This document shows, piece after piece, positions 40,671 to 51,132 of a stretch of 64,000 bases of DNA. The stretch is from the NCBI RefSeq assembly GCF_002937075.1, contig NZ_NHSJ01000140.1:1-64000 (forward strand), given 5' to 3'. How positions within the stretch are numbered: the first letter of the stretch is position 1; each line of letters starts with the position of its first letter. The notes below the pieces were generated by a model. That model searched no databases. It was not told the DNA's origin and was given only the letters and a program-made list of their open reading frames with translations. The translations under genes were made by a program, and so were the position numbers. Source of the stretch: Rhodoblastus sphagnicola. GTDB taxonomy: Bacteria > Pseudomonadota > Alphaproteobacteria > Rhizobiales > Beijerinckiaceae.

Positions 40671-41537
40671 TCACGCCTCGGCCGTGACCGCGACCTCCAC
40701 CGACAGCCCAAGGAAGGCGTCGGAGGCGCCGACAAAACTGCCGCTGACGGGCATCGCCTGCCTGAGGTCGCGCGCGACGGCCACCGGGACGAGATTTTGC
40801 CCGCCGACGCTCCGGTTGGTCGGGTCGAAGGTGATCCACCCGGCGCCGGGCGCATAGACTTCCGCCCAGGCGTGGGTCGAGCCGGCGTCGGCCGATCCTT
40901 TGAGCCCCTCCGCCACGAAGAGATAGCCCGAAACGATCCGCGCCCCAAAACCCAGGCATCGCGCCGCCTCGACAAACAGCACCGCGAAATCGCGGCAGGA
41001 TCCCCAGCCGCGATCGAGCGTCTCGACCGGCGATTGCACGCCTTCGTCCTCGCGGCTCTGGTAGCGGATCCAGAGGGAAACGCCCGCGCTAAGATCCTTG
41101 AGCAGCGCCAGCGTGTCGGTCTGGACGCCACGGACGAAAGCCCACGCCCAGTCGCGCAGCCGCCCCGTTGGATCGAGGTATTGCTGGAACATCAGGGCGC
41201 CGAGATCGGTCTGCTCGTCGTCGGCGTAGCGAAACGGATAGGTCATGGCGCGAACCTCGAGGTCGAAGATCGGCCAGGGGTCGTCGGCGAGCTGGAGTTG
41301 CGCGACGCTGTCGATGACGAGCGTGTCGGCCGTGTTGGAAAAGGTGGCGACGGCGACGCTGTTGCCGAACACGTCCTGGGACCAGGTCAGCGTGGCCGGC
41401 GGCGTGATCGTCACCTCGCTCGAAATCAGCCGGAGGTCGCGGCTCTCCCTGGGGCGCAACATCAGGCGGTGAGGGTTCAGGCTCACCGGGTGGCGATAGC
41501 GATAGGTCGTCCTGTGCGCGATCCTGAGCGTGATCAA
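40671..41537 (-). CDS. Transglutaminase-like cysteine protease superfamily protein
   Basis: The TTG at 41537 has AAAGGAGAG at ideal distance and gives 288 residues beginning MITLRIAHRTTYRYRHPV, the common start of bacterial transglutaminase-like proteins. An N-terminal beta domain (residues about 1-85) precedes the catalytic part: Cys in RGWGSCRDFAVLFVEAAR (about residue 176), His in STHAWAEVYAPGAGW (about 218) and Asp in ITFDPTNRS. These form the Cys-His-Asp triad. Substrates are unknown. The longer ATG-initiated frame (41585) has no ribosome site. A partial match to the stress element lies about 190 bases upstream. Confidence 0.87.
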   Translation of the reverse strand: MITLRIAHRTTYRYRHPVSLNPHRLMLRPRESRDLRLISSEVTITPPATLTWSQDVFGNSVAVATFSNTADTLVIDSVAQLQLADDPWPIFDLEVRAMTYPFRYADDEQTDLGALMFQQYLDPTGRLRDWAWAFVRGVQTDTLALLKDLSAGVSLWIRYQSREDEGVQSPVETLDRGWGSCRDFAVLFVEAARCLGFGARIVSGYLFVAEGLKGSADAGSTHAWAEVYAPGAGWITFDPTNRSVGGQNLVPVAVARDLRQAMPVSGSFVGASDAFLGLSVEVAVTAEA

Positions 41538-41840
41538 GAAACTCTCCTTTTCACCGCAAGGGAATGTGGGTTCGCGTAAAGACAACGCGTCGAGGAGGGG
41601 TTTTAGCGCGCACGCGGCCAGATCGGCAATCCATGAATGAGCGCATGAAATATTATATAGCTTTTCACTTGTAAAATTGACGGGACTCGCTAAATTGGTG
41701 AAGTCGAACGGTGGCTTTCAGGCATGGTTTCCGAGGAAACTACTCGCGATCGCCCCACACATATCCTGCTAAAAAGTGCAAATTCGACTGCCGGCGACCG
41801 CGCTGGCACGCATTTCCGGCTTATCTAGAAAGGGGTTTCC
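41538..41840. other. Divergent region between the transglutaminase-like and cold-shock genes
   Basis: About 300 bases with no gene. An AT-rich patch (41640-41700, including TATTATATAG) probably holds the cold-shock promoter. The minus strand at 41730-41743 reads GTAGTTTCCTCGGA (nine leading bases identical to the recurrent element); reading on, GGAAAC-N16-CGTT lies toward the transglutaminase-like gene and is close to the EcfG-type promoter consensus (GGAAC-N16/17-CGTT). Confidence 0.4.
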
Positions 41841-42053
41841 ATGTCTCAGGGAACCGTGAAGTGGTTTAATTTCGAAAAAGGCTTTGGGTTCATCGCGCCG
41901 GATGGCGGCGGTCAGGACGCCTTTGTCCATGTCAGCGCGGTCGAGCGCGCCGGCATCAGCCAGTTGCGGGAGGGCGACAAGGTCTCCTTCGAACTCGTCG
42001 CGGACCGCAGGACCGGCAAGATGTCGGCTGAAAAGCTTGAAATCGTGACCTGA
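41841..42053 (+). CDS. Cold-shock domain protein (CspA family)
   Basis: The 70-residue protein is a single cold-shock domain: [20 protein letters not shown] with RNP1 KGFGFI and RNP2 DAFVHV. It binds single-stranded RNA or DNA and acts as an RNA chaperone. The ATG follows AAAGGGG. Whether it is cold-induced or constitutive cannot be told; the leader upstream is long enough for a thermosensitive structure. Confidence 0.95.
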   Translation: MSQGTVKWFNFEKGFGFIAPDGGGQDAFVHVSAVERAGISQLREGDKVSFELVADRRTGKMSAEKLEIVT

Positions 42054-42101
42054 CCTTCACGCCGGAGGCGAGCCGACCACGGATGTACTGGCGGCCCGCC
42101 T

Positions 42102-42120
42102 CCGGACCTTGAAGGTCCGG
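42102..42120 (+). terminator. Stem-loop after the cold-shock gene
   Basis: CCGGACCT pairs perfectly with AGGTCCGG over a three-base loop, 48 bases after the csp stop. There is no T tract. Confidence 0.45.
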
Positions 42121-42279
42121 CCCCCTCGATCTTGGGGGCTCCCGCGCGAAAAACGACTCCGCGCCAGGGTTCGTTCGGCGAACGCCCGTTCACCGGGCGA
42201 TCGCCATTTTTATTTCATATTGTTGTCCGGCGAGAAGGTCCGCGTCCGCGGACGCCCGGACCATTTTTCGCAAACATGC

Positions 42280-42325
42280 CTGCATTTTCAAGCCAAGGAA
42301 ATGCCGGGTCGCGTGAACAACACGC
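42280..42325 (+). repeat. Hyphomicrobiales intergenic repeat, diverged copy 3
   Basis: The stretch GCATTTTCAAGCCAAGG... GGGTCGCGTGAACAACACGC keeps the ends of the repeat found at 13480 and 51384, with a changed middle. Confidence 0.45.
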
Positions 42326-42425
42326 CCCCCAACCAAAGCCCCCTGTTTTCGCGCTTGAGGACGCCTGTCGTCGCGCGGGGGCATGAGGGCGCGACACCCG
42401 TTCCGACTTCGATTCGAGGCTCTTC

Positions 42426-45400
42426 TTGACATTTGTCCGCAACCTGTTCGCACGCGCGCCCTCGGCCTGGGACAATCCCGAACCCGTTCGCGAAGAGTTG
42501 TTCAGCGCCGAGCGCATCGAGGAGCACGCGCGCAGCCTCGCGGCCGCGCAAACCGTGACGCGAGAGCCGATCAAGGGACATCCGCTCGCCGCCCGCCTCG
42601 CGCAAAACGGCGCCGTGCTGCTCGCCGCTTACAAAAACCTGCTGCTGGGAGCCGACGAGGGCCGCGCGGTCACGCCGGCGGCCGAATGGCTGATCGACAA
42701 TTATCATCTCATCGAAAAGCAGATCCGCGAGATCCGCTCGGACCTGCCCGCAGGCTATTACCGGCAATTGCCAAAGCTCCTGGACGGGCCGTTCGCCGGC
42801 TATCCCCGCGTGTTCGGCATGGCCTGGGCCTTTGTCGCCCACACCGACAGCCGTTTCGACTCAGAAATGCTGGTCGGCTATGTGCGCGCCTACCAGGAGG
42901 TGCAGCCGCTGACCATCGGCGAGCTGTGGGCGGTGTCGATCACGCTGCGCATCGTGATGATCGAGAACCTGCGGCGCCTCGCCGATGAGATCGTCCAGGG
43001 ACGGGCGGCGCGCCATCTGGCGGACGCTCTCGCCGACCGCCTGCTCGGCGTGTCCGGCAAGGAAGCGGAGCCGGCAAGAGTCGTGCTCGCCGACCACGAG
43101 GACGACTCGCGCTCGAAAGCCTTCGCCGTCCAGTTGATCCACCGGCTGCGCGACCAGGATCCGAAGATCACGCCGGCGCTCAACTGGCTCGACCAGCGCC
43201 TCGCCGCGCAAAAGACCAGCGCCAACGATGTGGTGCGCGAGGTGCACCGGCGCCAGGGCGCGGCCAGCGTCACCGTGCGCAACATCATCACCAGTCTGCG
43301 CCTGATCTCGGACGTCGATTGGCAAGACCTGTTCGAGGAGGTCAGCCTCGTCGACGCGGCGCTTGGCGAACACGCCGCCTACAAGGACATGGATTTCCCG
43401 ACGCGTAATCTCTACCGCACCGCCATCGAGGATCTGGCGCGCGGCTCCGATGGCGCCGAACGCGACATCGCCCGCCAGGCCGTCGCGACGGCCCGGCGCT
43501 TTGATACGCTTCCGCCCGAGCAAACCGACGCGCGCAAGAGCGATCCCGGCTATCATCTGATCGGCGGGGGGCGCCGGGATTTCGAGACCGAGATCGGCTA
43601 TCACCCGCGCCGGCGCCGGTGGCGGGCGCGGCTGCATCGGGCGAACGGCATCGGCCTTTACGCGGGCGTGATCGCTTGCGCCGCCCTCATCCTGCTCGCC
43701 GCGCCGCTGCTGGCGCTCGCCGCGCTCGGCGCCGGCGCGGGAACGCTGGGGCTTCTGGCGTGTCTCGGCGCGATCCCCGCCATCGACGCGGGCGTCGCGC
43801 TGGTCAATCGCGCGGTTGGATTCGGCTTCCACGCCAACCTGCTGCCAGCTCTGGAGCTGGCCAAGGGCGTTCCCGCGCATTTGCGCACACTGGTCGCCGT
43901 GCCAACCCTCTTGACCAATGCGCAATCGATCGAGGAGCAGATCGAGGGTCTCGAAATCCACCATCTCGCCAGCCCCGAGGGCGACCTGCATTTCGCGCTG
44001 CTGTCGGACTGGCTCGACGCCGACGCCGAAAGCGTCGAGGGCGACGAAGACCTGCTGGCGGTCGCCGTCGCGGGCGTGGCGCGGCTGAACGCGCGTTATG
44101 GACCCGCGCCCGGCGGTCCGCGCTTCCTGCTGCTGCATCGCCGGCGCGTCTGGAACGAAAGCCAGTCGCGCTGGATCGGCTGGGAGCGCAAGCGCGGCAA
44201 GTTGCACGAATTGAATCGGTTTTTGCGCGGCGCTGATGGCGCCGGCTTTATCGCCTTCGATGGCGTCGCGCCCGTTGCGCCGGCGAACATCCGCTATGTC
44301 GTGACGCTCGATGGCGACACCCGTCTGCCGCGCGAGACCGTGCGGCGCCTGATCGGCAAAATGGCGCATCCGCTCAACCGGCCGCGTTTCGACGCCGCCG
44401 CCGGCCGCATCGTCGAAGGCTACGGCGTGCTGCAACCGCGCGTGACGCCGTCGCTGCCGGTCGGCCGCGAAGGCTCGCTGTTCCAGCGCATCTTTTCGAG
44501 CCTGAGCGGCATCGATCCTTACGCCTCCGCCGTTTCCGACGTCTATCAGGACATGTTCGGCGAAGGCTCCTACGCCGGCAAGGGCATTTACGATATCGAC
44601 GCGTTCGAGGCCGCCATGGCCGGTCGCGTCTCCGATTCGATGCTGCTGAGCCACGATCTGTTCGAGGGCATATTCGCCCGCGCCGGTCTCGCCTCCGATG
44701 TCGAGGTGGTCGAGGAATTTCCGTCGCGCTACGATGTCGGGGCCTTGCGTCATCATCGCTGGGCGCGCGGCGACTGGCAGTTGCTGCCGTGGATTGTCGG
44801 AATGGGGCCGCGCGCGCCGGGAGCGCCGAAATCCGCCGCCGCCATGCCGGCGATCGGGCGCTGGAAAATGCTCGACAACCTGCGCCGCACCCTTTCGGCG
44901 CCCCTGGCGGTTTTCGCCCTGCTCGCGGGCTTCCTGCTGCCGTTTCCCGCCGCCCTTGTCTGGACGCTGTTCGTCGTTGCGACCATCGCCTTGCCGCCGA
45001 TGATTCCGGTCATCGCCGCGGCTTCGCCGCCGCGCCCGGGCATCACGCTCAAGAGCCATTTTCGCGCGCTCGGCGGCGATTTTAAACTGGCGCTGATCCT
45101 GTCCGCGCTCACCATCACTTTCCTGGCCGATCAGGCCTGGCTGATGGGCGACGCCATTCTGCGCACGCTGCACCGTCTGCTGGCCAGCAGAAAAAACCTG
45201 CTGGAATGGGTTCCCGCCGCGCAGGCGTCGCAAGCGCGCCGGCTCGACCTCGGCGGTTATTACCGCCGCATGTTCGGCGCCTCGGTCTTCGCCGCGCTCG
45301 CCCTGGTCGCGGGTGCTTTCGCAGGCGGCGCCAATGCGCTGCTGGCGAGCGTCTTCGCCGCGCTCTGGCTGGCCTCGCCGGCTCTCGCGCGCTGGGTCAG

Positions 45401-48400
45401 CCTGCCGCCGCGCATCGCGGCGCGCGCGCCGCTGTCGGAGGAAGACGCCAACGGCTTGCGTCTCACCGCGCGGCGCACCTGGCGCTTCTTCGAGACCTTC
45501 GTCACCGAAGCCGATCACATGCTGCCGCCCGACAATTTCCAGGAGGATCCGACGCCAAGACTGGCGCGGCGGACCTCGCCGACCAACATCGGGCTTTATC
45601 TGCTGTCGGCGGCCAGCGCCCGCGATTTCGGCTGGATCGGACTTGAGGAGACCGTCGCGCGGCTTGAGGCGACGCTGGCGACCATGAGCGGCATGGCGCG
45701 GTTTCGCGGTCATTTCTACAATTGGTACGACACCGGCGACCTGCGTCCGCTCGATCCGAAATATGTCTCCTCCGTCGACAGCGGCAATCTCGCCGGGCAC
45801 CTGATCGCGCTGGCCAACGCCTGCCGCGAATGGCGCTTCGCGCCGGCCGACGACGCCCGCGCGCTCGCCGGCGTCCGCGACGCCGTGGCGCTGGCGCGCA
45901 AGGAAGCCGCCGGCCTGCGCGACGGGCCGAAGACGCAGACCGTGACCTGGCGCCAGCTCGACACCGCGCTGGCGGAATTTTCGCGCGCGCTGAGCGAGCC
46001 GGCTTGCCCGCGCGACGATTTCCCCAACCGCCTCGTCAACCTCGCGCTCCAGGCCGCCACCATGGTCGACATGGCCAGGGCGCTGGCCAGCGAGCGCGGC
46101 GACGCGGCGGGCGCGGACATGCTGTTCTGGGCGCAGGCCGGCGTCAACGCCATCGCCGCGCATCGCGCCGATTATTCACGCGGCGCCGCCGCCTTGGCTG
46201 CGCTTCACGCGCGGCTGGAAGCGCTGGAGGACGCCGCGCGGTCGATGGCGCTCGACATGGACTTCGCCTTCCTGATCGACCGCCAGCGCAACCTGTTGTC
46301 GATCGGCTGTCTCGCCCCCGAAGGCGCGCTCGACGCCAATTGCTACGATCTGCTGGCCTCCGAAGCGCGGCTCGCCAGTTTCTTCGCCATCGCCAAGGGC
46401 GATCTGCCCGCCCGACACTGGTTCCATCTCGGCCGCACCGCGATCCCGGTCGCCCATGGCGCCGCGCTGATCTCGTGGTCGGGATCCATGTTCGAATATC
46501 TGATGCCGTCGCTGGTGATGCGGGCGCCGACGGGCAGCCTGCTGGACAATACCAACCATCTGGTCGTGGCCAAGCAGATCGCCTTCGCCACCAGGCTGGG
46601 CCTGCCCTGGGGCGTGTCGGAATCCGCCTATAACGCGCGCGATCTGGAACTGACCTATCAATATTCCAATTTCGGCATTCCCGGCCTTGGATTGAAACGC
46701 GGACTGGCGGACAGCGTCGTGCTGGCGCCCTATGCGACGGGGCTGGCGACCATGGTCGATCCCCATGCGGCGCGCGCCAATCTGGAGCGCCTCGCCAACA
46801 TCGGCGCGCGCGGCCGCTATGGCTTTTACGAGGCGCTGGACTACACGCCGGCGCGCGTGCCCTTCGGGCAGGATTGCGCCATCGTCCGCGCCTTCATGGC
46901 CCACCACCAGGGCATGACCATCGTCGCCATCGCCAACGCCGTGCTCGACGCGAAAATGCGGACGCGGTTTCACAGCGAGCCGATGGTGCAGGCCACCGAG
47001 CTTCTGTTGCAGGAGCGCATGCCGCGCGATGTCGCGGTCACCCATCCCTGGGCCTCGGAAATCAAGTCGCCCGCAAGGAAGGGGCGCGATGTCGAGCCGC
47101 TCGGCGGCCGGCGCATCTTCTCGGCGCATCAGGCCCATCCGGCGACGCATCTTTTGTCCAACGGATTCTTTTCCACCATGCTGACGGCGGCCGGCTCAGG
47201 CTACAGCCGCTGGGGCAAACAGGCCCTGACGCGCTGGCGCGAAGACTCGACCAGCGACGATTTCGGCTCCTATGTCTTTCTGCGCGACGTTCACAGCGAT
47301 GCGGTGTGGTCGGCGGCGTTCCAGCCGATCGGCGACCAGCCCGACTCCTATCATGTCGCCTTCAACGAGGATCGCGCCGAATTCACGCGGCGCGACGGCG
47401 CGCTGACGACCACGCTCGATGTGGTGGTGTCCTCCGAGGACAATTCCGAAGTGCGGCGCGTCAGCGTGACCAACGGCGGCGCCCGCGTGCGCGAGATCGA
47501 GATCACCTCCTATGCCGAACTGGCGCTGGCGCCGCAGGCGGCCGACGTCGCCCATCCCGCCTTTTCGAAACTGTTCGTCGAGACCGAGTTCCTGCCTGAT
47601 GTCGGCGCGCTCGTCGCCACGCGGCGCCGGCGCGATCCCAACGAGCCGGAAATCTGGGTCGGCCAGCTCGCCATCGTCGATGGCGAAACCATCGGCGGGC
47701 TTGAGTTCGAAACCGACCGCGCGCGCTTTCTCGGGCGCGGTCAGGGCATAAGGACGCCGTTCGCCATGAGCGACCGGCGACGGCTGTCGAACGGCGTCGG
47801 CGCCGTGCTCGACCCGATCTTCGCGCTGCGCCGCCGCGTGCGCATCGCGCCCGGCGCGGTCGCGCGCATTTCGTTCTGGACCATGGCGGCCTCGACGCGC
47901 GAAACGCTGCTCGACATCGCCGACAAGCACCGCGACGACGCCGCTTTTGCGCGGGCGACGACGCTGGCCTGGACGCAGGCGCAGGTGCAATTGCACCATC
48001 TCGGCGTCACCGCCGGCGAAGCCAGCCTGTTCCAGCGTCTGGCCAGTCCCGTGATCTACGCCAACGCAACGCTGCGCCCGCCGTCGCCGACGATCGTCGC
48101 CGGCGCCGGCGCGCAATCCGGGCTGTGGCCGCAGGGGATTTCCGGCGACCTGCCGATCGTGCTGCTGCGCATCTCCGACGCCGACGATATCGACGTCGCC
48201 CGCGAATTGCTGCAAGCGCACGAATATTGGCGCATGAAGCAGCTCGCCGTCGATCTGGTGATCCTCAACGAGCGCCAGTCCTCCTATGTGCAGGACCTTC
48301 AGATCGCTCTGGAAACCCTGATCCGCGCCCGCCAGATGCGGCCCAGGCTGCGCGGCGAGGAGTCCGGCGGCTCCGCCTTCGTGCTGCGCAGCGATCTCAT

Positions 48401-50987
48401 TCCCGCCGAGACGTCCGCGCTGCTGGCCTCCGTCGCGCGCGTCGTGATCGTGGCGCAGCGCGGCGGGCTGTTCGAACAGCTCGAACGCATTGTCGAAGCG
48501 GCCCGGCCGCCGGCCGGCGCGAAGGCGAAACGCCCGGTCGAACTCGCCCCGCCGCCGGCGCCGCCGTCCACGAAAAACCTGGAATTCTTCAACGGGCTCG
48601 GCGGCTTCGCGCGCGACGGCCGCGAATATGTCACCATTCTCGGACCGGGGCAGGCGACGCCCGCGCCCTGGATCAATGTCGTCGCCAATGAAAGTTTCGG
48701 CTTCCAGGCGGCGACCGAGGGCGGCGGCTACACCTGGTCGCTCAACAGCCGGGAGAACCAGCTCACGCCCTGGTCCAACGATCCGGTCTCCGACCGTTCC
48801 GGCGAAGCGTTCTACCTGCGCGACGAGGACAACGGCGACTATTGGAGCCCGACGGCGCTGCCGATCCGCCTGGAGGAGGCGACCTATGTCGCCCGCTTCG
48901 GCCGCGGCTACAGCCGGTTCGAACACACCAGCCACGACATCCAGTCCGAGCTGCTGCAATTCGTTCCGACCGACGGGGCGATCAAGATCTCGCGCCTGAA
49001 ACTGCGCAACCTCACGGGGCGCGTGCGCCGCCTCGGCGTCACGGCATTCGTGGAATGGGCGCTCGGCCCGTCGCGCTCGGCCGGCGTCGCTTTCGTGACG
49101 ACCGCGCTGGATTCCTCCGGCGCGATCTTCGCCCGCAATCGCTGGAGCGCTGGCTTTGGCTCCCGCGTCGCCTTCGCCGATTTCAGCGGGCGCCAGACCG
49201 ACTGGACCGGCGACCGGCGCGAGTTCATCGGCCGCAACGGGACGTTGCGCCAGCCGGCGGCGATCGCCAGCGGCGCCAGCCTGTCGAACGCCCTGGGCGC
49301 CGGCCTCGATCCCTGCGCGGCGCTGCGGTCCAGCCTCACCCTCGCGCCCGGCGCCAGCGTGGAGGTCGTCTTCCTGCTCGGCCAGGGCGAGGACGCCCAG
49401 GCGGCGCGTCATCTGGTCGAATTCTATCGCGCCGCCGATCTCGACGCGGTTTTCGCGCAAGTCGGCCGCCATTGGGACGACCTGCTGGGCGCGGTCACCG
49501 TGAAAACGCCCGACAGGTCGATGGACATCATGCTCAACGGCTGGCTGCTCTACCAGACCGTCGCCTGCCGCCTGTGGGCGCGCGCGGCCTTCTATCAGGC
49601 CAGCGGCGCCTATGGTTTCCGCGACCAGCTTCAGGACGTCCTGGCGCTGGCGGCCTCCCACCCCGCCATGACGCGCGCGCAGATTCTTCGCGCGGCGGGG
49701 CGCCAGTTTGGCGAGGGCGACGTGCAGCATTGGTGGCTGCCGCATTCCGGCCAGGGGGTGCGCACCCGCATTTCCGACGACCGGGCGTGGCTGGCTTTCG
49801 CCATCGCCCACTATGTCCGGGTCAGCGGCGACGCCGCGGTTCTCGACGAGCAGATTTCCTTTGTGGAGGGACGGCGCCTGGAGCCGTCGGAGCATGACGG
49901 CTTCTTCACGCCGTCAATCACCGAAGAGACCGCCAGCCTCTACGAACATGGCGCCCTCGCGCTCGACAGCAGTCTGGAGCTGGGCGGCCACGGCCTGCCG
50001 CTGATCGGCGCCGGCGACTGGAACGACGGCATGAACCGCGTCGGCGCGGGCGGCGCCGGCGAGAGCGTATGGCTGGGCTGGCTGCTCTTCGCGGCGCTCA
50101 ACCGTTTCGCCCCCTTCGCCGAGGCGCGCGGCGAGTTTGCGCGCGCGGAAACATGGCGCGCGCACGCCATCGCCTTGCGGACCGCGCTCGAGCGCGAGGG
50201 CTGGGACGGCGACTGGTACCGGCGCGGCTTCTTCGACGACGGAACGCCGCTCGGCTCCAGCCAGAGCGAGGAATGCCGCATCGACTGCATCGCGCAATCC
50301 TGGGCCGCCCTGTCCGGCGCGGCCTCGCCCGAACGGGCGGCGCAGGCGATGGCTTCGGTGGGGCGCGAGCTGATCCGTCGGCGCGATGGCCTGGCGCCCC
50401 TGTTCGCCCCGCCGTTCGACAAGACCCCGCTCGATCCCGGCTACATCAAAGGCTATCCGCCGGGCATACGCGAGAACGGCGGCCAATACACCCATGCCGC
50501 GCTGTGGTCGGTGATGGCTTTTGCCGAACTCGGCCAGGGCGACAAGGCGGCGAGCCTGTTCGCCATGCTCAATCCGATCAATCACGCCCGCACGCGGGCG
50601 GACGCGCATCGCTACAAGGTCGAACCCTATGTCGTCGCGGCGGATGTCTACACCGTGGCGCCGCATGTCGGGCGCGGCGGCTGGACCTGGTACACCGGCT
50701 CCGCCGCCTGGATGCAGCGCGCCGGCCTGGAAAGCATTTTGGGCGTGCGACGGGAGGGCGACACGCTCCATGTCGATCCCTGCATCCCGAAAAGCTGGAG
50801 CAGTTTTGAGGTCACGCTGCGCCATGGCGACTCCAGCTACGAAATCCGTGTCGAGAATCCCGACGGCGTCGAGCGCGGCGTCGTTTCCGCCTCCATCGAC
50901 GGCGAGGTCAATCTGGAGCCGCGCGGCCTGCCGCTGGTCGACGATGGCGCCACGCGACGGGTCGTCGTTCGGCTTGGATGTGTTTGA
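42426..50987 (+). CDS. ndvB: Cyclic beta-1,2-glucan synthase NdvB
   Basis: The 2853-residue membrane protein has the full NdvB/Cgs layout. Membrane helices lie near residues 410-455, 825-865 and 950-990. Between them is the GT84 glucosyltransferase part: VTLDGDTRLPRET near 627 and RHHRWARGDWQLLP near 775, the D,D,D,(Q/R)xxRW-type catalytic set. A glucoamylase-like domain follows (about 1280-1560; FGIPGLGLKRGLADSVV). The C-terminal third is a GH94-type phosphorylase domain with the general-acid region GAGDWNDGMNRVG near 2530, which sets ring length. The protein initiates on itself, elongates, cyclises and thus makes periplasmic cyclic glucans important for osmotic adaptation and host interaction. 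TTG is the apparent start. Long antisense frames here are shadows. Confidence 0.95.
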   Translation: MTFVRNLFARAPSAWDNPEPVREELFSAERIEEHARSLAAAQTVTREPIKGHPLAARLAQNGAVLLAAYKNLLLGADEGRAVTPAAEWLIDNYHLIEKQIREIRSDLPAGYYRQLPKLLDGPFAGYPRVFGMAWAFVAHTDSRFDSEMLVGYVRAYQEVQPLTIGELWAVSITLRIVMIENLRRLADEIVQGRAARHLADALADRLLGVSGKEAEPARVVLADHEDDSRSKAFAVQLIHRLRDQDPKITPALNWLDQRLAAQKTSANDVVREVHRRQGAASVTVRNIITSLRLISDVDWQDLFEEVSLVDAALGEHAAYKDMDFPTRNLYRTAIEDLARGSDGAERDIARQAVATARRFDTLPPEQTDARKSDPGYHLIGGGRRDFETEIGYHPRRRRWRARLHRANGIGLYAGVIACAALILLAAPLLALAALGAGAGTLGLLACLGAIPAIDAGVALVNRAVGFGFHANLLPALELAKGVPAHLRTLVAVPTLLTNAQSIEEQIEGLEIHHLASPEGDLHFALLSDWLDADAESVEGDEDLLAVAVAGVARLNARYGPAPGGPRFLLLHRRRVWNESQSRWIGWERKRGKLHELNRFLRGADGAGFIAFDGVAPVAPANIRYVVTLDGDTRLPRETVRRLIGKMAHPLNRPRFDAAAGRIVEGYGVLQPRVTPSLPVGREGSLFQRIFSSLSGIDPYASAVSDVYQDMFGEGSYAGKGIYDIDAFEAAMAGRVSDSMLLSHDLFEGIFARAGLASDVEVVEEFPSRYDVGALRHHRWARGDWQLLPWIVGMGPRAPGAPKSAAAMPAIGRWKMLDNLRRTLSAPLAVFALLAGFLLPFPAALVWTLFVVATIALPPMIPVIAAASPPRPGITLKSHFRALGGDFKLALILSALTITFLADQAWLMGDAILRTLHRLLASRKNLLEWVPAAQASQARRLDLGGYYRRMFGASVFAALALVAGAFAGGANALLASVFAALWLASPALARWVSLPPRIAARAPLSEEDANGLRLTARRTWRFFETFVTEADHMLPPDNFQEDPTPRLARRTSPTNIGLYLLSAASARDFGWIGLEETVARLEATLATMSGMARFRGHFYNWYDTGDLRPLDPKYVSSVDSGNLAGHLIALANACREWRFAPADDARALAGVRDAVALARKEAAGLRDGPKTQTVTWRQLDTALAEFSRALSEPACPRDDFPNRLVNLALQAATMVDMARALASERGDAAGADMLFWAQAGVNAIAAHRADYSRGAAALAALHARLEALEDAARSMALDMDFAFLIDRQRNLLSIGCLAPEGALDANCYDLLASEARLASFFAIAKGDLPARHWFHLGRTAIPVAHGAALISWSGSMFEYLMPSLVMRAPTGSLLDNTNHLVVAKQIAFATRLGLPWGVSESAYNARDLELTYQYSNFGIPGLGLKRGLADSVVLAPYATGLATMVDPHAARANLERLANIGARGRYGFYEALDYTPARVPFGQDCAIVRAFMAHHQGMTIVAIANAVLDAKMRTRFHSEPMVQATELLLQERMPRDVAVTHPWASEIKSPARKGRDVEPLGGRRIFSAHQAHPATHLLSNGFFSTMLTAAGSGYSRWGKQALTRWREDSTSDDFGSYVFLRDVHSDAVWSAAFQPIGDQPDSYHVAFNEDRAEFTRRDGALTTTLDVVVSSEDNSEVRRVSVTNGGARVREIEITSYAELALAPQAADVAHPAFSKLFVETEFLPDVGALVATRRRRDPNEPEIWVGQLAIVDGETIGGLEFETDRARFLGRGQGIRTPFAMSDRRRLSNGVGAVLDPIFALRRRVRIAPGAVARISFWTMAASTRETLLDIADKHRDDAAFARATTLAWTQAQVQLHHLGVTAGEASLFQRLASPVIYANATLRPPSPTIVAGAGAQSGLWPQGISGDLPIVLLRISDADDIDVARELLQAHEYWRMKQLAVDLVILNERQSSYVQDLQIALETLIRARQMRPRLRGEESGGSAFVLRSDLIPAETSALLASVARVVIVAQRGGLFEQLERIVEAARPPAGAKAKRPVELAPPPAPPSTKNLEFFNGLGGFARDGREYVTILGPGQATPAPWINVVANESFGFQAATEGGGYTWSLNSRENQLTPWSNDPVSDRSGEAFYLRDEDNGDYWSPTALPIRLEEATYVARFGRGYSRFEHTSHDIQSELLQFVPTDGAIKISRLKLRNLTGRVRRLGVTAFVEWALGPSRSAGVAFVTTALDSSGAIFARNRWSAGFGSRVAFADFSGRQTDWTGDRREFIGRNGTLRQPAAIASGASLSNALGAGLDPCAALRSSLTLAPGASVEVVFLLGQGEDAQAARHLVEFYRAADLDAVFAQVGRHWDDLLGAVTVKTPDRSMDIMLNGWLLYQTVACRLWARAAFYQASGAYGFRDQLQDVLALAASHPAMTRAQILRAAGRQFGEGDVQHWWLPHSGQGVRTRISDDRAWLAFAIAHYVRVSGDAAVLDEQISFVEGRRLEPSEHDGFFTPSITEETASLYEHGALALDSSLELGGHGLPLIGAGDWNDGMNRVGAGGAGESVWLGWLLFAALNRFAPFAEARGEFARAETWRAHAIALRTALEREGWDGDWYRRGFFDDGTPLGSSQSEECRIDCIAQSWAALSGAASPERAAQAMASVGRELIRRRDGLAPLFAPPFDKTPLDPGYIKGYPPGIRENGGQYTHAALWSVMAFAELGQGDKAASLFAMLNPINHARTRADAHRYKVEPYVVAADVYTVAPHVGRGGWTWYTGSAAWMQRAGLESILGVRREGDTLHVDPCIPKSWSSFEVTLRHGDSSYEIRVENPDGVERGVVSASIDGEVNLEPRGLPLVDDGATRRVVVRLGCV

Positions 50988-51132
50988 ACTGGGCGCATGA
51001 CTCGTCGAAAATGAAAGAACCCTGGCGGATTTGCTGCATTCGCTCGAGAATGGGCGTATGACAGCCATGGGCGCGGTCGGCAAGGCGCACGACCGCGCGC
51101 GACGGGTTCCTGACGCGACGATTGGAGTTCGC

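Larger units (their letters stand above)
42054..42425. other. Intergenic region between csp and ndvB
   Basis: About 370 bases with no supportable gene. It contains a palindrome at 42102-42120 (CCGGACCT-TGA-AGGTCCGG) followed by a second stem CCCCC/GGGGG (42121-42138), probably the csp terminator, and a diverged copy of the Hyphomicrobiales repeat (42280-42325). Confidence 0.5.

Noticed and set aside
42861-46163. Open frame of 1100 residues on the minus strand inside ndvB
   Set aside because: It is antisense to the conserved glucosyltransferase part of NdvB, has no recognisable domain and a composition rich in Arg, Gln and Gly, as expected from a GC-rich shadow frame. The same applies to the minus-strand frame 47196-49895.
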